From Desulfurococcaceae archaeon (GTDB lineage Archaea > Thermoproteota > Thermoprotei_A > Sulfolobales > Ignisphaeraceae): a stretch of 64,000 nucleotides of DNA. Below are positions 1 through 8,539 of this stretch, one piece after another. The notes under the pieces are model-generated. The model saw only the letters and a program-made list of their open reading frames with translations, did no database searches and was not told where the DNA came from. The stretch lies in NCBI GenBank assembly GCA_020832925.1, contig JAJHRF010000003.1, positions 1 to 64,000 on the forward strand, written 5' to 3'. Each line of letters begins with the position of its first letter. The stretch's first letter is position 1. Both the position numbers and the translations under genes were made by a program.

Positions 1-2
1 CT

Positions 3-314
3 CTCTACGATAAGATCAAGTTCAAGTCTCTCTACCTAGCACCATTATCAGCACTAACATCAACACTCCTATTCATCTACACACCAACACTTAAAACCTC
101 TATCCTGCAACTAAACTCTGTATTCTTATCAAAATCTGGAGTCTCCCTCGATACATTAGCCATAGAAGCTTTCAGCAGAATCAGGATAGCATCAGATATA
201 ATCCCAGTAGCTAGAAGCACGAGGATAGCTACAGAACCAAGCCTATTAGATGTCAAGACCTCAGTGCTTCAACAATCACATAATCACAGTCTTCATATAA
301 AAACCTTCACCTAA
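3..314 (+). CDS. possible 3' end of an unidentified CDS (partial)
   Basis: An open frame enters from the left edge and runs about 103 codons to a TAA at 312-314. That is longer than expected by chance, and no competing frame on the other strand is open. The translation has one hydrophobic stretch near its start (LAPLSALTSTLLFIY) followed by a polar, basic tail, so it could be the end of a membrane protein. Its last bases overlap the 3' end of the convergent gene downstream. I do not recognise the family. The call rests only on openness and could be wrong. Confidence 0.3.
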   Translation, partial: LYDKIKFKSLYLAPLSALTSTLLFIYTPTLKTSILQLNSVFLSKSGVSLDTLAIEAFSRIRIASDIIPVARSTRIATEPSLLDVKTSVLQQSHNHSLHIKTFT

Positions 315-1062
315 ATAACCATAGCATACTCTTAACTATTTTTGCGTAGAGAGTGTACACAAGAGGATCTACGAGGAGACTGTATATTCTTGGCATTAGG
401 CTTTCAACTGTTTTTACCCAGTGATACTTCCATGCCTGTAGTGGTGAGGCTTGTGGTAGTGGTATGATTGGCAGTTTCAGTAGTGATACGAGTGCAGAGA
501 CTATGTTTGCAAGCGTTGTTGTTGCTAACCACACAACAAATGATATCCATATAGCATGCAAAGCAAACAACTTTTCTTTACGTATAAACTTGTAGAGATT
601 ATCACTAGTATCGAGGGTGTTTGCCACTGCATATCCTGCAAGTGGTGCGTAGATTGGGTGTATAAAGGCTGTATAAACACTTGCAATCGCGTTCCATACA
701 AACACAGTGAATGCTGTTGCACCATAGAAAATGTCTTCAGCTATAACACCACCTAAACCAGCTACTAGATCTGGAAGTAGAAAGATTGCAAATGGTGTAG
801 AGGCTAAAGCAGTTAACCTAAGGAGCTTTGGCGCATCAGAAAAACTCACATCCTTTCCCACAACATAGAGCCTCGTAGCATAGGCGAATAGCAGAACATC
901 GCTGAAGAGCACAAGGTATGTAGATACAGCTGTGAAGAGAGGTAAGAAACCAACTCTAAACACCTTGATATCAGCTACCAGCTCACCAAAACCAAGTAAC
1001 ACAAAGGCGATAACGTAGTTCACAACAATGCTTAGGAGCCAGAGCCTAATAAACAGCTTCAT
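307..1062 (-). CDS. polytopic membrane protein, unknown function
   Basis: 251 residues with about five hydrophobic segments, near residues 5-29, 38-65, 85-106, 114-140 and 165-195. The loops between them are short, and a basic patch (FIRKEK) precedes the last helix. There is no signal peptide cleavage site, no transporter signature and no catalytic motif that I can name. It begins 13 bases after the end of the broken surface-protein gene on the same strand, so the two were probably co-transcribed and may have worked together at the membrane. This gene is intact, unlike its upstream neighbour. Confidence 0.6.
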   Translation of the reverse strand: MKLFIRLWLLSIVVNYVIAFVLLGFGELVADIKVFRVGFLPLFTAVSTYLVLFSDVLLFAYATRLYVVGKDVSFSDAPKLLRLTALASTPFAIFLLPDLVAGLGGVIAEDIFYGATAFTVFVWNAIASVYTAFIHPIYAPLAGYAVANTLDTSDNLYKFIRKEKLFALHAIWISFVVWLATTTLANIVSALVSLLKLPIIPLPQASPLQAWKYHWVKTVESLMPRIYSLLVDPLVYTLYAKIVKSMLWLFR

Positions 1063-1075
1063 AGCATCACCTAAA

Positions 1076-3482
1076 CTAAATCACATAGAGCAGGAGATTT
1101 CTGCTGAGAAGATCCCAAAGCATTGCGGTCATATAGTCTTGAGCCTGCCTCCATCTGAGCTCAGCAACACCACGCCAAACTTCAATCAGAGGCACAGATA
1201 CATCATCACCAGCAATAATCTTATCGTTTATAGAGACTAGTATGCTCAGCTTTTCCGGAGCCTTAATAGCCAGTGCCACTGTCACGACACGCCAATACCA
1301 ATTCGCTCCCGATACCCAAACACAGATACTGTCACCACTACTACCGTGAATTGTATAGAAGCTGTTCATTGATGCAGAAGCCAGCGTGCTTAGGGCATTT
1401 GCGGCCATAATACCTTTAGAGAAATGCACTGGTGTAAAGTACTTCCCTATTGTGGCAACATCGATGAATGTATTGAGCATGCTCCACAGATGTGCTATAG
1501 ACGTATACATATATTCAAAATCTGTACCTTCACGCTCTATAGGTACATTCCTCACCAGCGAACCCTTTAACATTGTGTAGTATAGGCAATGGAGAGAAAC
1601 GTTAGCGGCTATTGTAATGCTCCTAATGTTGCTAGGCTTAGTAGCTATAGCTGTAACCATAACAACGCTATCTCTACCATGTCCAGGATCAGCTGGTGTG
1701 ATGTAGGTTACTCCAACTCTAGCAATAGCGATGGAATCCCTTGACAGAGTAACTAGTAGCCTATACCACGGTGCATATTCAAGCCACCACTCTCGGCTTT
1801 GAGGACTCCAAACATCAGGTGCGTAGAGGTACTCAATAACACTATCAATGTACATCTCCACAGAGTTGCTGAACCTCGTTTCAATGGTTACTACTGGTCC
1901 TAGACCCTTCACCATATTTCCTGTTGCATGGCTAAGGTTCATTACTAGCCCTATATAGCTAAACTCCTTGGGCTCTACAACAACTTTCCTACTAGCTAGT
2001 GTGACCCCATTTACCTTTATCTCTACAACCCCTTCAGAGCTCTTGTCGCTGGCTATGCACATGTCTATGTATAGAACTGGGCTCTTATTACCTAGCTTAT
2101 CGTATAGAACTCCAATCATTGCTGGTGAATCTAGAGCAATGCTTGCTGATGAGCCTTTTCAATACAAGGCCTGTTTCCTTACCATAGCTAGTGCTCGGTA
2201 TGTAGCTAGATGCTTTACCTACTCTACAACCCTTTGGAGCTAAGCCAGTCTCTGGGTTTAGGACTCTTGCTATACCTGTTGACAGTATTGATACCCCCTT
2301 TTCAGTCTCGTTAATTACTCCTCCCCAGTACTTAGAAAATGTGATGGTGGCGATAACTATGAGAGGTTTTGCTCCACCTACTCACTCAAACTCAACACTA
2401 ATGTTAAACCTTCTGCTAGGGTCGAACGGTATCTCTGGAGCTATAGTTATTGGTGTTGATGTTCTCCACAGCCTAAACACATTCTCATAGCTCCACACAT
2501 CAACACCTGTAAGGTTAGCTATGTACTCACCTACAAGCTCTGTAACCTTGATCCTGATCAAGAGATCTGAAGGCTCATCACTTGCTGAGCTTGCGTAGAC
2601 ATGCACAAGGCTACTGTAAACAGCGAACCCGAGGTACCTGCTAAAGGCGAGACTCTCTGTAACCATAGTCTTGTTTACAAGAACGTAGATGAATTGGTAT
2701 AGCTGTTTAGGTGTTTCAAAGCCTTGAACAGTTTCATATCTCACATCAGTAAACCTCTCAATGCCTAAGCCTTGAATAGCTTTCCTTACCTCCTGAACCC
2801 AGGAGCTCCACTCACCAGCAACACTAGCGTTATAGCTACTGACTTGCCTAGTCCTCGGAGCAGGAATACCAAGCAAGTTGCCTAGCTCCATAACAAGCCC
2901 AATATCATATGGTGAGTCAGATGCTAGAAGCTCTTCACCTCTTCTAAAGTATAGTGCTATTGCTAAGGGCTTGTCAAGAACTTCAACACCCCTACCACTA
3001 AACACCTTTGCTCCAGGCTTCAAAACAACTACGTACCTCTCAAACAAGCCAGACGCATTGGCAAGGACACTCCAGCTACAGGAACCACTAATACCCTGCT
3101 TTGGAACAACAAGCAAGAGGATATCGCCAGGCTCAAGAACACCACTACCACTAGGAGTAGCAACATATGTGTTGAGTGTGGGTACCCAAGACGATGAGAA
3201 CTCCTTCGGCAAGAGCTTTGGAAAGATAACTACATGCTCATCAGAACAAGGAGAAGCAACTACAGAGCTTACAGCAAGCCCAAAAAGCCTATCAAGACCC
3301 AAAGCACTTAGGGGTAGAGCAACAACAACCACAAACTCAGTACTACCACTATAGAGATCCTTACGATCCTGCACTACGCCAGTCCCTATGTAGAAGGGTG
3401 TTAAGAGAACTGGAAACAGAGCTGCAAGGAGCATAAGAAGAATAAGAGCTACGAAAACTCTTCCAATAAAGCACCACACCAA
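1076..3482 (-). pseudogene. large membrane-anchored surface protein, broken by two in-frame TGA and a frameshift
   Basis: The first piece (3482 to 2382) encodes 366 residues. It has one N-terminal membrane segment (about residues 5-30) and then a long polar beta-rich ectodomain with NxS/T sequons. It ends at TGA 2382-2384, but the same frame stays open and protein-like for about 50 more codons (for example AKPLIVIATITFSKYWGG). The coding signal then moves one frame near 2225, crosses a second TGA at 2159-2161 in the context ALY-stop-KGSSAS, and continues as a 347-residue piece ending at 1076. Joined, the product would be about 800 residues. Both TGA codons sit where Trp would fit. I do not recognise the family. 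Each piece could be annotated as a separate ORF, but neither looks complete. Confidence 0.6.
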
Positions 3483-3589
3483 GACAACATGATAACAGCA
3501 GAATAAAAAAAGCCTTTTGTAGCGAGAGAATATCCAGTTGTTTAGGAGCTTCTAAAAGATTTGAAATCGTAGCTATCCTCACACCTTCC

Positions 3590-3790
3590 ACTTGTAGGAA
3601 CCAAAACAGGCTTGTCATTCCCAAAGATATTGTGGATGCCTTGGTGTTGAAGCCCTTATTCAAAGTGAAGGCAGGGCTTGCTGGTGGCGATGTTAAGGAG
3701 GTTGATGTTGCACCTATAGCTGTAGAGATTACAGGGAGGAGAGAGGTTTATGCTGGTACAGAAACTTTTAGAGATTCTGCAATGTTTTAG
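3590..3790 (+). pseudogene. fragment resembling a clan AA aspartic protease C-terminal half
   Basis: A forward frame ending with TAG at 3788-3790 reads RLVIPKDIVDALVLKP, then a G-rich strand (AGLAGGDVKEVDVAP) and VEITGRREVYAG. This pattern of strand, helix, variable strand and GR-turn resembles small retroviral-type aspartic proteases found in archaea. The catalytic D-T/S-G segment that should precede it is not recognisable, and the usual lLG..lL..lgl end is missing. I therefore read it as a truncated remnant. Upstream the frame is open but not convincing. The identification is by eye and weak. Confidence 0.3.
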
Positions 3791-4020
3791 GTGACTACAG
3801 GTATGTTTGCTTTTCTCAGCAACTCCCTAAAGTCCTCAAGATCCATACCAGCTAGCTTTGCAGATGTTCTTATATCCCCCGACTCAATGTAGTATATAAG
3901 CGCGGCTCTTACCCTTGGTGGTTGGCTCTCTATAAATTTCCAGTCAGCTTCTCTCCTCCTAATCTCTCTAGCTTCTTCCTCAAGCCTACGCCATTTCTCC
4001 AACTTCTTCTCTAAGCTCAC
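3787..4020 (-). CDS. antitoxin-like protein B (UPF0175-like)
   Basis: 77 residues from a GTG at 4020, which overlaps the 3' end of the PIN gene by 35 bases. I prefer this start because it gives nearly the same length as the paralogue at 4536-4766. An upstream ATG at 4101 would add 27 residues lying inside the PIN gene. The N-terminal half is a charged helix (EKWRRLEEEAREIRRREADW). The C-terminal half (SGDIRTSAKLAGMDLEDFRELLRK) looks like the helix-turn-helix end of UPF0175-type antitoxins. No toxin gene follows it: the next thing downstream is a protease-like remnant. It is either a second antitoxin for the PIN protein or an orphan. Confidence 0.65.
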   Translation of the reverse strand: MSLEKKLEKWRRLEEEAREIRRREADWKFIESQPPRVRAALIYYIESGDIRTSAKLAGMDLEDFRELLRKANIPVVT

Positions 4021-4546
4021 GAATAACAGCCTCAAGTTCTGATCTTGGAAATCTATGTCTTGTTTCCTCCTCATAAAGCTTAAAAACCTGTTCCGGATCA
4101 CAAATAATTATTCTTCTCCTTATAGCTTCCCTGATAACCTCTAGAGATCTCCACACAACAACTCCAGAAAGTTCCTCAAGTACGTCAGCAGCCATGAGAG
4201 CACCCCTATTCTCTGTAAGGACTATGTAACCCCTTAGCTTCCCTAAAGCCAAGCATATAGCTTCAGGTATGTCAACACCTCGTAGACTTGAAATAGTTCT
4301 GGATCTTTCAACAATTCTAATAGCAAGTTCTATAACATCTGGTGTTTCAGTGAATAGAGCTAACCTACCACTAGCCAGGTTTATTGCTACCCACTCTAAT
4401 GTCTTCTCACTCTTAATCTCCCTTAAAACAGCTTCAGGAACAAATACAGTTTGGAAGAGGTCAAAGAGTATGTCTCTGTACCTCCAGTAGGCCCAATCAA
4501 TTAAGAAGCATGTATCTGCAGCTGCAAATGGTTTACTATGCAACAT
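3986..4546 (-). CDS. PIN-domain ribonuclease, probable toxin
   Basis: 186 residues. Asp11 in AADTCFLID fits the first catalytic acid of PIN nucleases. VPEAVLREI and DIPEAICLALGK supply further conserved acidic positions, and the strand YIVLTENRGAL carries the late motif. These proteins cleave RNA using a metal held by the acidic residues, and usually pair with a small antitoxin. The start overlaps the end of antitoxin A by 11 bases, and the end overlaps antitoxin B. The last 45 residues are a charged helical extension beyond the usual PIN core. The toxin role is inferred from context. Confidence 0.7.
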   Translation of the reverse strand: MLHSKPFAAADTCFLIDWAYWRYRDILFDLFQTVFVPEAVLREIKSEKTLEWVAINLASGRLALFTETPDVIELAIRIVERSRTISSLRGVDIPEAICLALGKLRGYIVLTENRGALMAADVLEELSGVVVWRSLEVIREAIRRRIIICDPEQVFKLYEEETRHRFPRSELEAVIRELREEVGEMA

Positions 4547-4766
4547 TTGGTACTCTAGCCCTCTTCCTCAACTCATTGAACTCCTCAATACTTAACCCAG
4601 CTATTCTAGAAGCTATGTAGAGATCCCCCGTCTCTATATAGAACTCAAGAGCTATTCTAAGTCTAGGAGGTAAGCTCTTAATGAAATCCCAATCAGCTTC
4701 TCTTCTACGTATCTCCCTAGCTTCCTCCTCTAACCTACGCCACTTCTCAACCTTATCACAACACAT
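4536..4766 (-). CDS. antitoxin-like protein A (UPF0175-like)
   Basis: 76 residues, first gene of the cluster. It is paralogous to antitoxin B: both carry EKWRRLEEEAREIRRREADW unchanged, then differ moderately. The end (IETGDLYIASRIAGLSIEEFNELRK) has the same helix-turn-helix look. The 11-base overlap with the PIN gene implies translational coupling, the usual arrangement for an antitoxin and its toxin. The predicted role is neutralising the PIN ribonuclease and repressing the operon. The family assignment is by resemblance only. Confidence 0.65.
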   Translation of the reverse strand: MCCDKVEKWRRLEEEAREIRRREADWDFIKSLPPRLRIALEFYIETGDLYIASRIAGLSIEEFNELRKRARVPNVA

Positions 4767-4945
4767 AGTTAGGAAACCTAAGCACCTAACCTATCTAGAC
4801 ACTGTAGCTACACAACCTAATTTATGTACATGATCTGTGAATACCTTGACCCCCTCTTTTATTCGCACCTCGTTCTTTCTAAGGGGCTTTCGCTAGCACT
4901 GCTTAAATACTGCTTAGCATCTACCCCTTCACTTGGTGGATACTC

Positions 4946-5461
4946 TTGATCCAGATATGCTTTGCTGGTTACAGCGGTTCTCCACCACCTGATGTAGTTG
5001 TTAATGCTGTTAGGGTTTTGGAGGAGCTGAAGAGGTTGTGTAAGAGGTTTGCTGTTCTTGTTGGTGGCTACTGGGGTTTAATGAGAATTGTTACTGATAA
5101 AGCTATCGAGCTCGGGCTACCCCTAGCAATCTTTGTCCCTATAGAGGCTGAGGATGTTGCTTTCCCAGAGGAAGCAATTATTATCAGGACAAGTGCGAGC
5201 TTTAGAGTTAGAAGCGTAGTTATGGTGAGGTCCTGCAATGCAGTGGTTGTTCTAGGTGGTGAGAGCGGAACTATTCAGGAGGCTGTAACAGCTTACACAG
5301 AATCAAAACCTGTATACCTACTGCTATCCGGTATGCCGAGCAATAGGCTATCCCTTCTAGTACCACACCTAGACACAAGAAGATTGGCAGAGATAAAGGT
5401 GTTTAGCGAGCCAGAGAAACTAGCCAAGGAACTAGCGAAAGACATCTGCATCCACAGGTAA
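4946..5461 (+). CDS. SLOG-superfamily (LOG / TIGR00725-like) protein
   Basis: 171 residues from a TTG, chosen because GGTGG lies about 8 bases upstream and the protein starts directly in the first beta strand (IQICFAGYSG). Rossmann-like features are visible: VGGYWGLM early on, and VVLGGESGTIQEAVTAY, which corresponds to the PGGxGTxxE nucleotide-binding motif of LOG proteins with Gly-Glu-Ser in place of Pro-Gly-Gly. LOG enzymes release cytokinin-like bases from nucleotides, and other SLOG members bind nucleotide signals. The substrate here is unknown. It stands alone, divergent from the toxin cluster. Confidence 0.6.
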   Translation: MIQICFAGYSGSPPPDVVVNAVRVLEELKRLCKRFAVLVGGYWGLMRIVTDKAIELGLPLAIFVPIEAEDVAFPEEAIIIRTSASFRVRSVVMVRSCNAVVVLGGESGTIQEAVTAYTESKPVYLLLSGMPSNRLSLLVPHLDTRRLAEIKVFSEPEKLAKELAKDICIHR

Positions 5462-5580
5462 GGTACTAAAGCACCGCTTTTCTCTCCACTCAATGTATGG
5501 CCAAGAACCATCCATTGCTTTAGTCAGGGTGCTCCTCACACCTTAAATACTTTAGCAATTTCTAGGAGAAGCTTGCTGTA

Positions 5581-5658
5581 GGGGGCCCAGGGATAATGAG
5601 ACTCATGCAACTGAGTGTGATGAACGGGCATTGAGCTGACTTGGATCCCTAGGCCCCC
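5581..5658 (+). ncRNA. C/D box sRNA (dual guide) with a long terminal stem
   Basis: All four boxes are present with canonical spacing: C box ATAATGA 5593-5599, D' CTGA 5611-5614, C' GTGATGA 5617-5623 and D CTGA 5636-5639. The two guide stretches are 11 and 12 nt, and only 2 nt separate D' from C'. The flanks 5581-5594 and 5645-5658 pair over 14 positions with one C/A mismatch, giving an unusually long closing stem. Such RNAs direct 2'-O-methylation by fibrillarin, Nop5 and L7Ae. I could not match either guide to a specific rRNA or tRNA site. Confidence 0.75.
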
Positions 5659-5720
5659 AAGCTGGTAATTTAGTTCTTAAAGGGTTCATAAACCTTTCTA
5701 CAGAGCTACGCCTTCTTTAA

Positions 5721-5945
5721 CTACTTAATTGTGAAGCTGTAGCTTAGTGTGTAGTCCAAGCCTTTGTACTCTATCACTGCATCTAGGATTATTGTGTATG
5801 ACTCGAAGTTGAAGCCTGGTTTTGTTGGTGTGAATTCTAGGCATATTGTTCAGTAGCCGTAGGGTAGATCTAGCTTTGGATACCTAAACACAGTCACATT
5901 GTTATCGACGTAGAGCTTACCAGGGCTTGATGAGGATGTTTGGAG
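5721..5945 (-). pseudogene. C-terminal remnant of a secreted-type protein with an in-frame TGA
   Basis: On the reverse strand the frame reads LYVDNNVTVFRYPKLDLPYGY, then TGA at 5850-5852, then TICLEFTPTKPGFNFESYTI and a normal end at TAG 5721-5723. The residue lost to TGA would comfortably be Trp. The composition, short beta strands with an NxT sequon, suggests an exported protein. Upstream of 5945 every frame is closed, so only the C-terminal portion survives. The family is not recognised. It lies beside the sRNA and downstream of another TGA-broken gene on the same strand. Confidence 0.5.
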
Positions 5946-6003
5946 CTACCTAAGGACTGTAGGTAGCTTGGTTTACCACATCATACCAACTAACATGGGG
6001 CTA

Positions 6004-6288
6004 CTACTTGTTAGAAGAGCTCTGTGACTCTTGCCTAGCCTGTGCAGTGCCTTGCTCTTGCTTCTTCTCATAGTACTTCTTATACGTTAATGCCCTGACA
6101 ATTGTTGCGTATAGGTGCAGCTTTCAAGCCTCTATATACTCACCATACTCTATAACAACCTTCCTAGCTAGCTCGAGAAACTCGTCAGCTTCCTCAAGCG
6201 TTAGCTCATCCCTTTCACTCTTCTCGAAAAGCTCTTTAAGCCTCTCCCACTCCTCCTTAGTAAGAGGATTAGCCACAGCAAGTCTCAT
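6004..6288 (-). pseudogene. small helical protein, partner of the coiled-coil gene, broken by TGA
   Basis: The ATG at 6288 overlaps the TGA of the upstream coiled-coil gene (ATGA), so it belongs to that operon. The frame reads a charged helical protein (LTKEEWERLKELFEK, then EADEFLELARKVV) and stops at TGA 6124-6126 after GEYIEA. It then continues in frame KLHLYATIVRALTYKKYYEK to TAG at 6004. The full length would be 94 residues. Crenarchaeal proteins of this type, as I recall them, carry AWKLHIYAA here, so TGA replaces a conserved Trp. Function unknown. Confidence 0.6.
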
Positions 6289-6728
6289 AACCCTCTAGAC
6301 TCCTTCACAAGCATCTCCTTATCCCTATCCTTAATAATACCCTCCATAGACAAGAACTCTATAAAGAACTCCTGATAATTCGTAAAAGCCATTGCAAGCC
6401 TCCTAATCCTCGAACCAACCCTCTTATCAAACTCATTAAGCCTATTGTCAACGTAATCCTTCAACTCATTGAACCTTCTATCTACATCACCAATCCCCTT
6501 ATCAATCTCGTTAAACCTTGTACCTATGTATAGCTTTAGAGACTCGACCCTCTCGTCAATGCGATTAAACCTCTCATCAATAGCCTTAAACCTCTCCTCC
6601 AAAACCCTAAACCTATACTCTAAAGCAGTTATCTTCCTACCCAACCAGTAACCTAAGCCAAGTACAGAACCAATTACTGTTGCAACTGTTACAATAATGT
6701 TTATCACTGCATTGATATCTATAACCAC
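6285..6728 (-). CDS. membrane-anchored coiled-coil protein
   Basis: 147 residues with one N-terminal transmembrane helix (about 8-29, AVINIIVTVATVIGSVLGLG). A long heptad-rich coiled coil follows (about 35-110) with repeated FxxIDxRFNxID units, and then a short globular tail. The repeats resemble the DUF1640-like or tail-fibre-like coiled coils common in crenarchaeal genomes beside a small charged helical gene, which is exactly the neighbour here (now broken). No catalytic motif is seen. The role is unknown; it may be a membrane scaffold or part of a two-gene module. Confidence 0.55.
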   Translation of the reverse strand: MVIDINAVINIIVTVATVIGSVLGLGYWLGRKITALEYRFRVLEERFKAIDERFNRIDERVESLKLYIGTRFNEIDKGIGDVDRRFNELKDYVDNRLNEFDKRVGSRIRRLAMAFTNYQEFFIEFLSMEGIIKDRDKEMLVKESRGL

Positions 6729-6844
6729 TGTCGCATCCCATAGATTTACTGCTCTAAAAAGAGTTAAATTACCTTTCTGCTCTGCTCTTCCTCTACAGAA
6801 AGATATAAGAGTATTCAGCTACTGCAAATATGTGAGTAGTAGAT

Positions 6845-7184
6845 GTGAATACAAGCTTTTGCATGACCTACACCTCTTGTAGCCTTAACTATCGTTTCCT
6901 TGCCTATTCTATACCTAGTCCTCAGCTCTATTCTCTACCCACAGCCTCTCTAAATATCAATGTTTTGGAGGAATATGTTAAGGCTGTTGTGCACCTCAAC
7001 AATTCCTCTATGGCTGTTGTTAGAAGCTTTGCTGGCTTTACTTATAATCTTGGTGTAGGTGTTGAGAAGATCTTGAAGAGTGCTAGGGATGGGGATAAGG
7101 CTCCCTCAATGCTTCAAAAACCTTATAGGTTGAAGCCAAGTTCCTGTGGGCGAGGTGGAAGCCCTAGATGAGATCCTGAAATGA
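6845..7184 (+). pseudogene. unidentified small protein with a C-terminal frameshift
   Basis: From about 6950 the frame is protein-like (VLEEYVKAVVHLNNSSMAVV, later NLGVGVEKILKSARDGDKAP and LQKPYRLKP). After KPYRLKP the listed frame turns into low-quality Ser/Gly/Arg sequence. The neighbouring frame instead reads VPVGEVEALDEILK and stops at TGA 7182-7184. One missing base near 7140 would restore a sensible end. The N-terminal 30 residues are doubtful and the start is not fixed. I do not recognise the family. The gene lies just upstream of the M20 deacylase on the same strand. Confidence 0.35.
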
Positions 7185-7282
7185 ATGGAATGGCCTTCTA
7201 GGGACAGAAGGCCTAGTATTTAATCTACCAGGTAATACTTATTGTATCTAAGTCCACGTATAGGGTGAGAGGTGAAACCTCC

Positions 7283-8512
7283 ATGAGCGAGGTTGTTAGT
7301 AGAGCTATTGATTGGGGTGTTAAGGTACTGAAGGATATGATATCTATACCAACTGTTAACCCGCCTGGCGAAAGGTATGAGGATTTCGCTAGGTACTCTA
7401 AGGAGGTTCTAGAACCTCTTGGGTTTAGGGTTGATGTTGTTAGGGTTCCTGATGACTATGTAAAGAGGTTTTACCCTGATTACGCATCTTACCCGAGGTA
7501 CATAGTTCTTGCTAGGCTTGGTGAGGGTAAACCTGTTCTACAATTCAATGACCACTACGATGTTGTTCCACCTGGTAGTAGCTGGATTAAGAAGCCTTTC
7601 GACCCTGTTATTGAGGATGGTAAGGTGTTTGGTAGGGGTGCTGATGATATGAAGGGCGGTATAGCAGCATTCCTAGCAGCAATCAAGGCGTTTACAGACT
7701 CTGGTAAGAGGTTTAAGGGCTCTGTAGAGGTTGCCCTTGTCCCTGATGAGGAGATTGGTGGTGAGACTGGCACAGGCTACCTGGTTAGGGAGCTTAGGTC
7801 TAGACCAGACTACGTAGTAATCGCTGAGCCTAGTAGCTCAGAAACTATTTGGATTGGCCACAAAGGAGCTGTAGGGACAATCGTAGAGGTTTTTGGGAGG
7901 CAAGCACACGGCTCAGCACCTTGGCTTGGTGTAAACGCTTTCGAGTACATGGTAATACTAGCCCATAGATTGATGAATGAGTATAAGCCTCTGCTTGACT
8001 CTAGGATAAGCTCTTACGAGTACGATGATCCTAGAGGTGCTAAGCCAACTATTACTATCGGTGGTGAGGTTAGGGGGAGCATAAAGGTAAACGTGGTTCC
8101 AGGGTACTACGCATTCTCAATAGACAGCAGAGTCACTCCAGAGGAGAGAGTTGAGGATGTTGAGAAAGAGATAATAGACTTCGTTAAGAAGACATCAGCA
8201 GACTTCCCACCAGATGTAAAGGTGAATGTGAAGATAGTGAATAGGTTGCCACCAGCATTAACAGACCCATCATCGCACCTGGTCAAGGTCGCTAAAGAGG
8301 CTGCCAAGGAGGTTATCGGTAAGGAGCCTAGAGCAACCGTTTGCTTAGGAGGACTCGATATGAGGTACTACACAGAGGTTGGGATAAGCACAATAACATA
8401 TGAACCTGGAATCCTTGGAGTTGCTCACATGGCTGACGAGTACCTGACGCTATCAGAGTTTGAGAGGATGGTTAGGATCTACTACAGGATTATGGAGAAG
8501 TTCCTCACATAA
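7283..8512 (+). CDS. M20-family metallo-deacylase (ArgE/DapE/ACY1-like)
   Basis: 409 residues from ATG 7283, chosen over the in-frame GTG at 7265 because GAGGTGA lies 8 bases upstream of the ATG. Zinc-site motifs are intact: FNDHYDVVPPG (first His and Asp), GRGADDMKGG (bridging Asp), VPDEEIGGETG (catalytic Glu and ligand Glu) and IAEPSS. The dimerisation-domain His is in GRQAHGSAP. The family removes acyl groups from amino acids or peptides. The substrate cannot be told from sequence. An AstE/aspartoacylase-type gene, which also acts on N-acyl amino acids, follows convergently but is broken. Confidence 0.8.
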   Translation: MSEVVSRAIDWGVKVLKDMISIPTVNPPGERYEDFARYSKEVLEPLGFRVDVVRVPDDYVKRFYPDYASYPRYIVLARLGEGKPVLQFNDHYDVVPPGSSWIKKPFDPVIEDGKVFGRGADDMKGGIAAFLAAIKAFTDSGKRFKGSVEVALVPDEEIGGETGTGYLVRELRSRPDYVVIAEPSSSETIWIGHKGAVGTIVEVFGRQAHGSAPWLGVNAFEYMVILAHRLMNEYKPLLDSRISSYEYDDPRGAKPTITIGGEVRGSIKVNVVPGYYAFSIDSRVTPEERVEDVEKEIIDFVKKTSADFPPDVKVNVKIVNRLPPALTDPSSHLVKVAKEAAKEVIGKEPRATVCLGGLDMRYYTEVGISTITYEPGILGVAHMADEYLTLSEFERMVRIYYRIMEKFLT

Positions 8513-8539
8513 AGCAAAACCTTTTTATCTCTACCCCCT

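Noticed and set aside
2159-2384. Genome-wide reassignment of TGA to Trp
   Set aside because: Intact genes here end in TGA (cdvC, gins23) and use TGG for Trp; other lesions are TAG, TAA and frameshifts, so decay or error is simpler.
3361-3663. 100-residue reverse ORF
   Set aside because: It overlaps the N-terminus of the surface protein in another frame and has no coherent fold; the protease-like frame on the + strand explains part of it better.
5581-5658. Reading the 5581-5658 RNA as a tRNA because GGGGGCC and GGCCCCC could form an acceptor stem
   Set aside because: There is no T loop (TTCRANT), no anticodon arm and the spacing is wrong, while C, D', C' and D boxes fit exactly.
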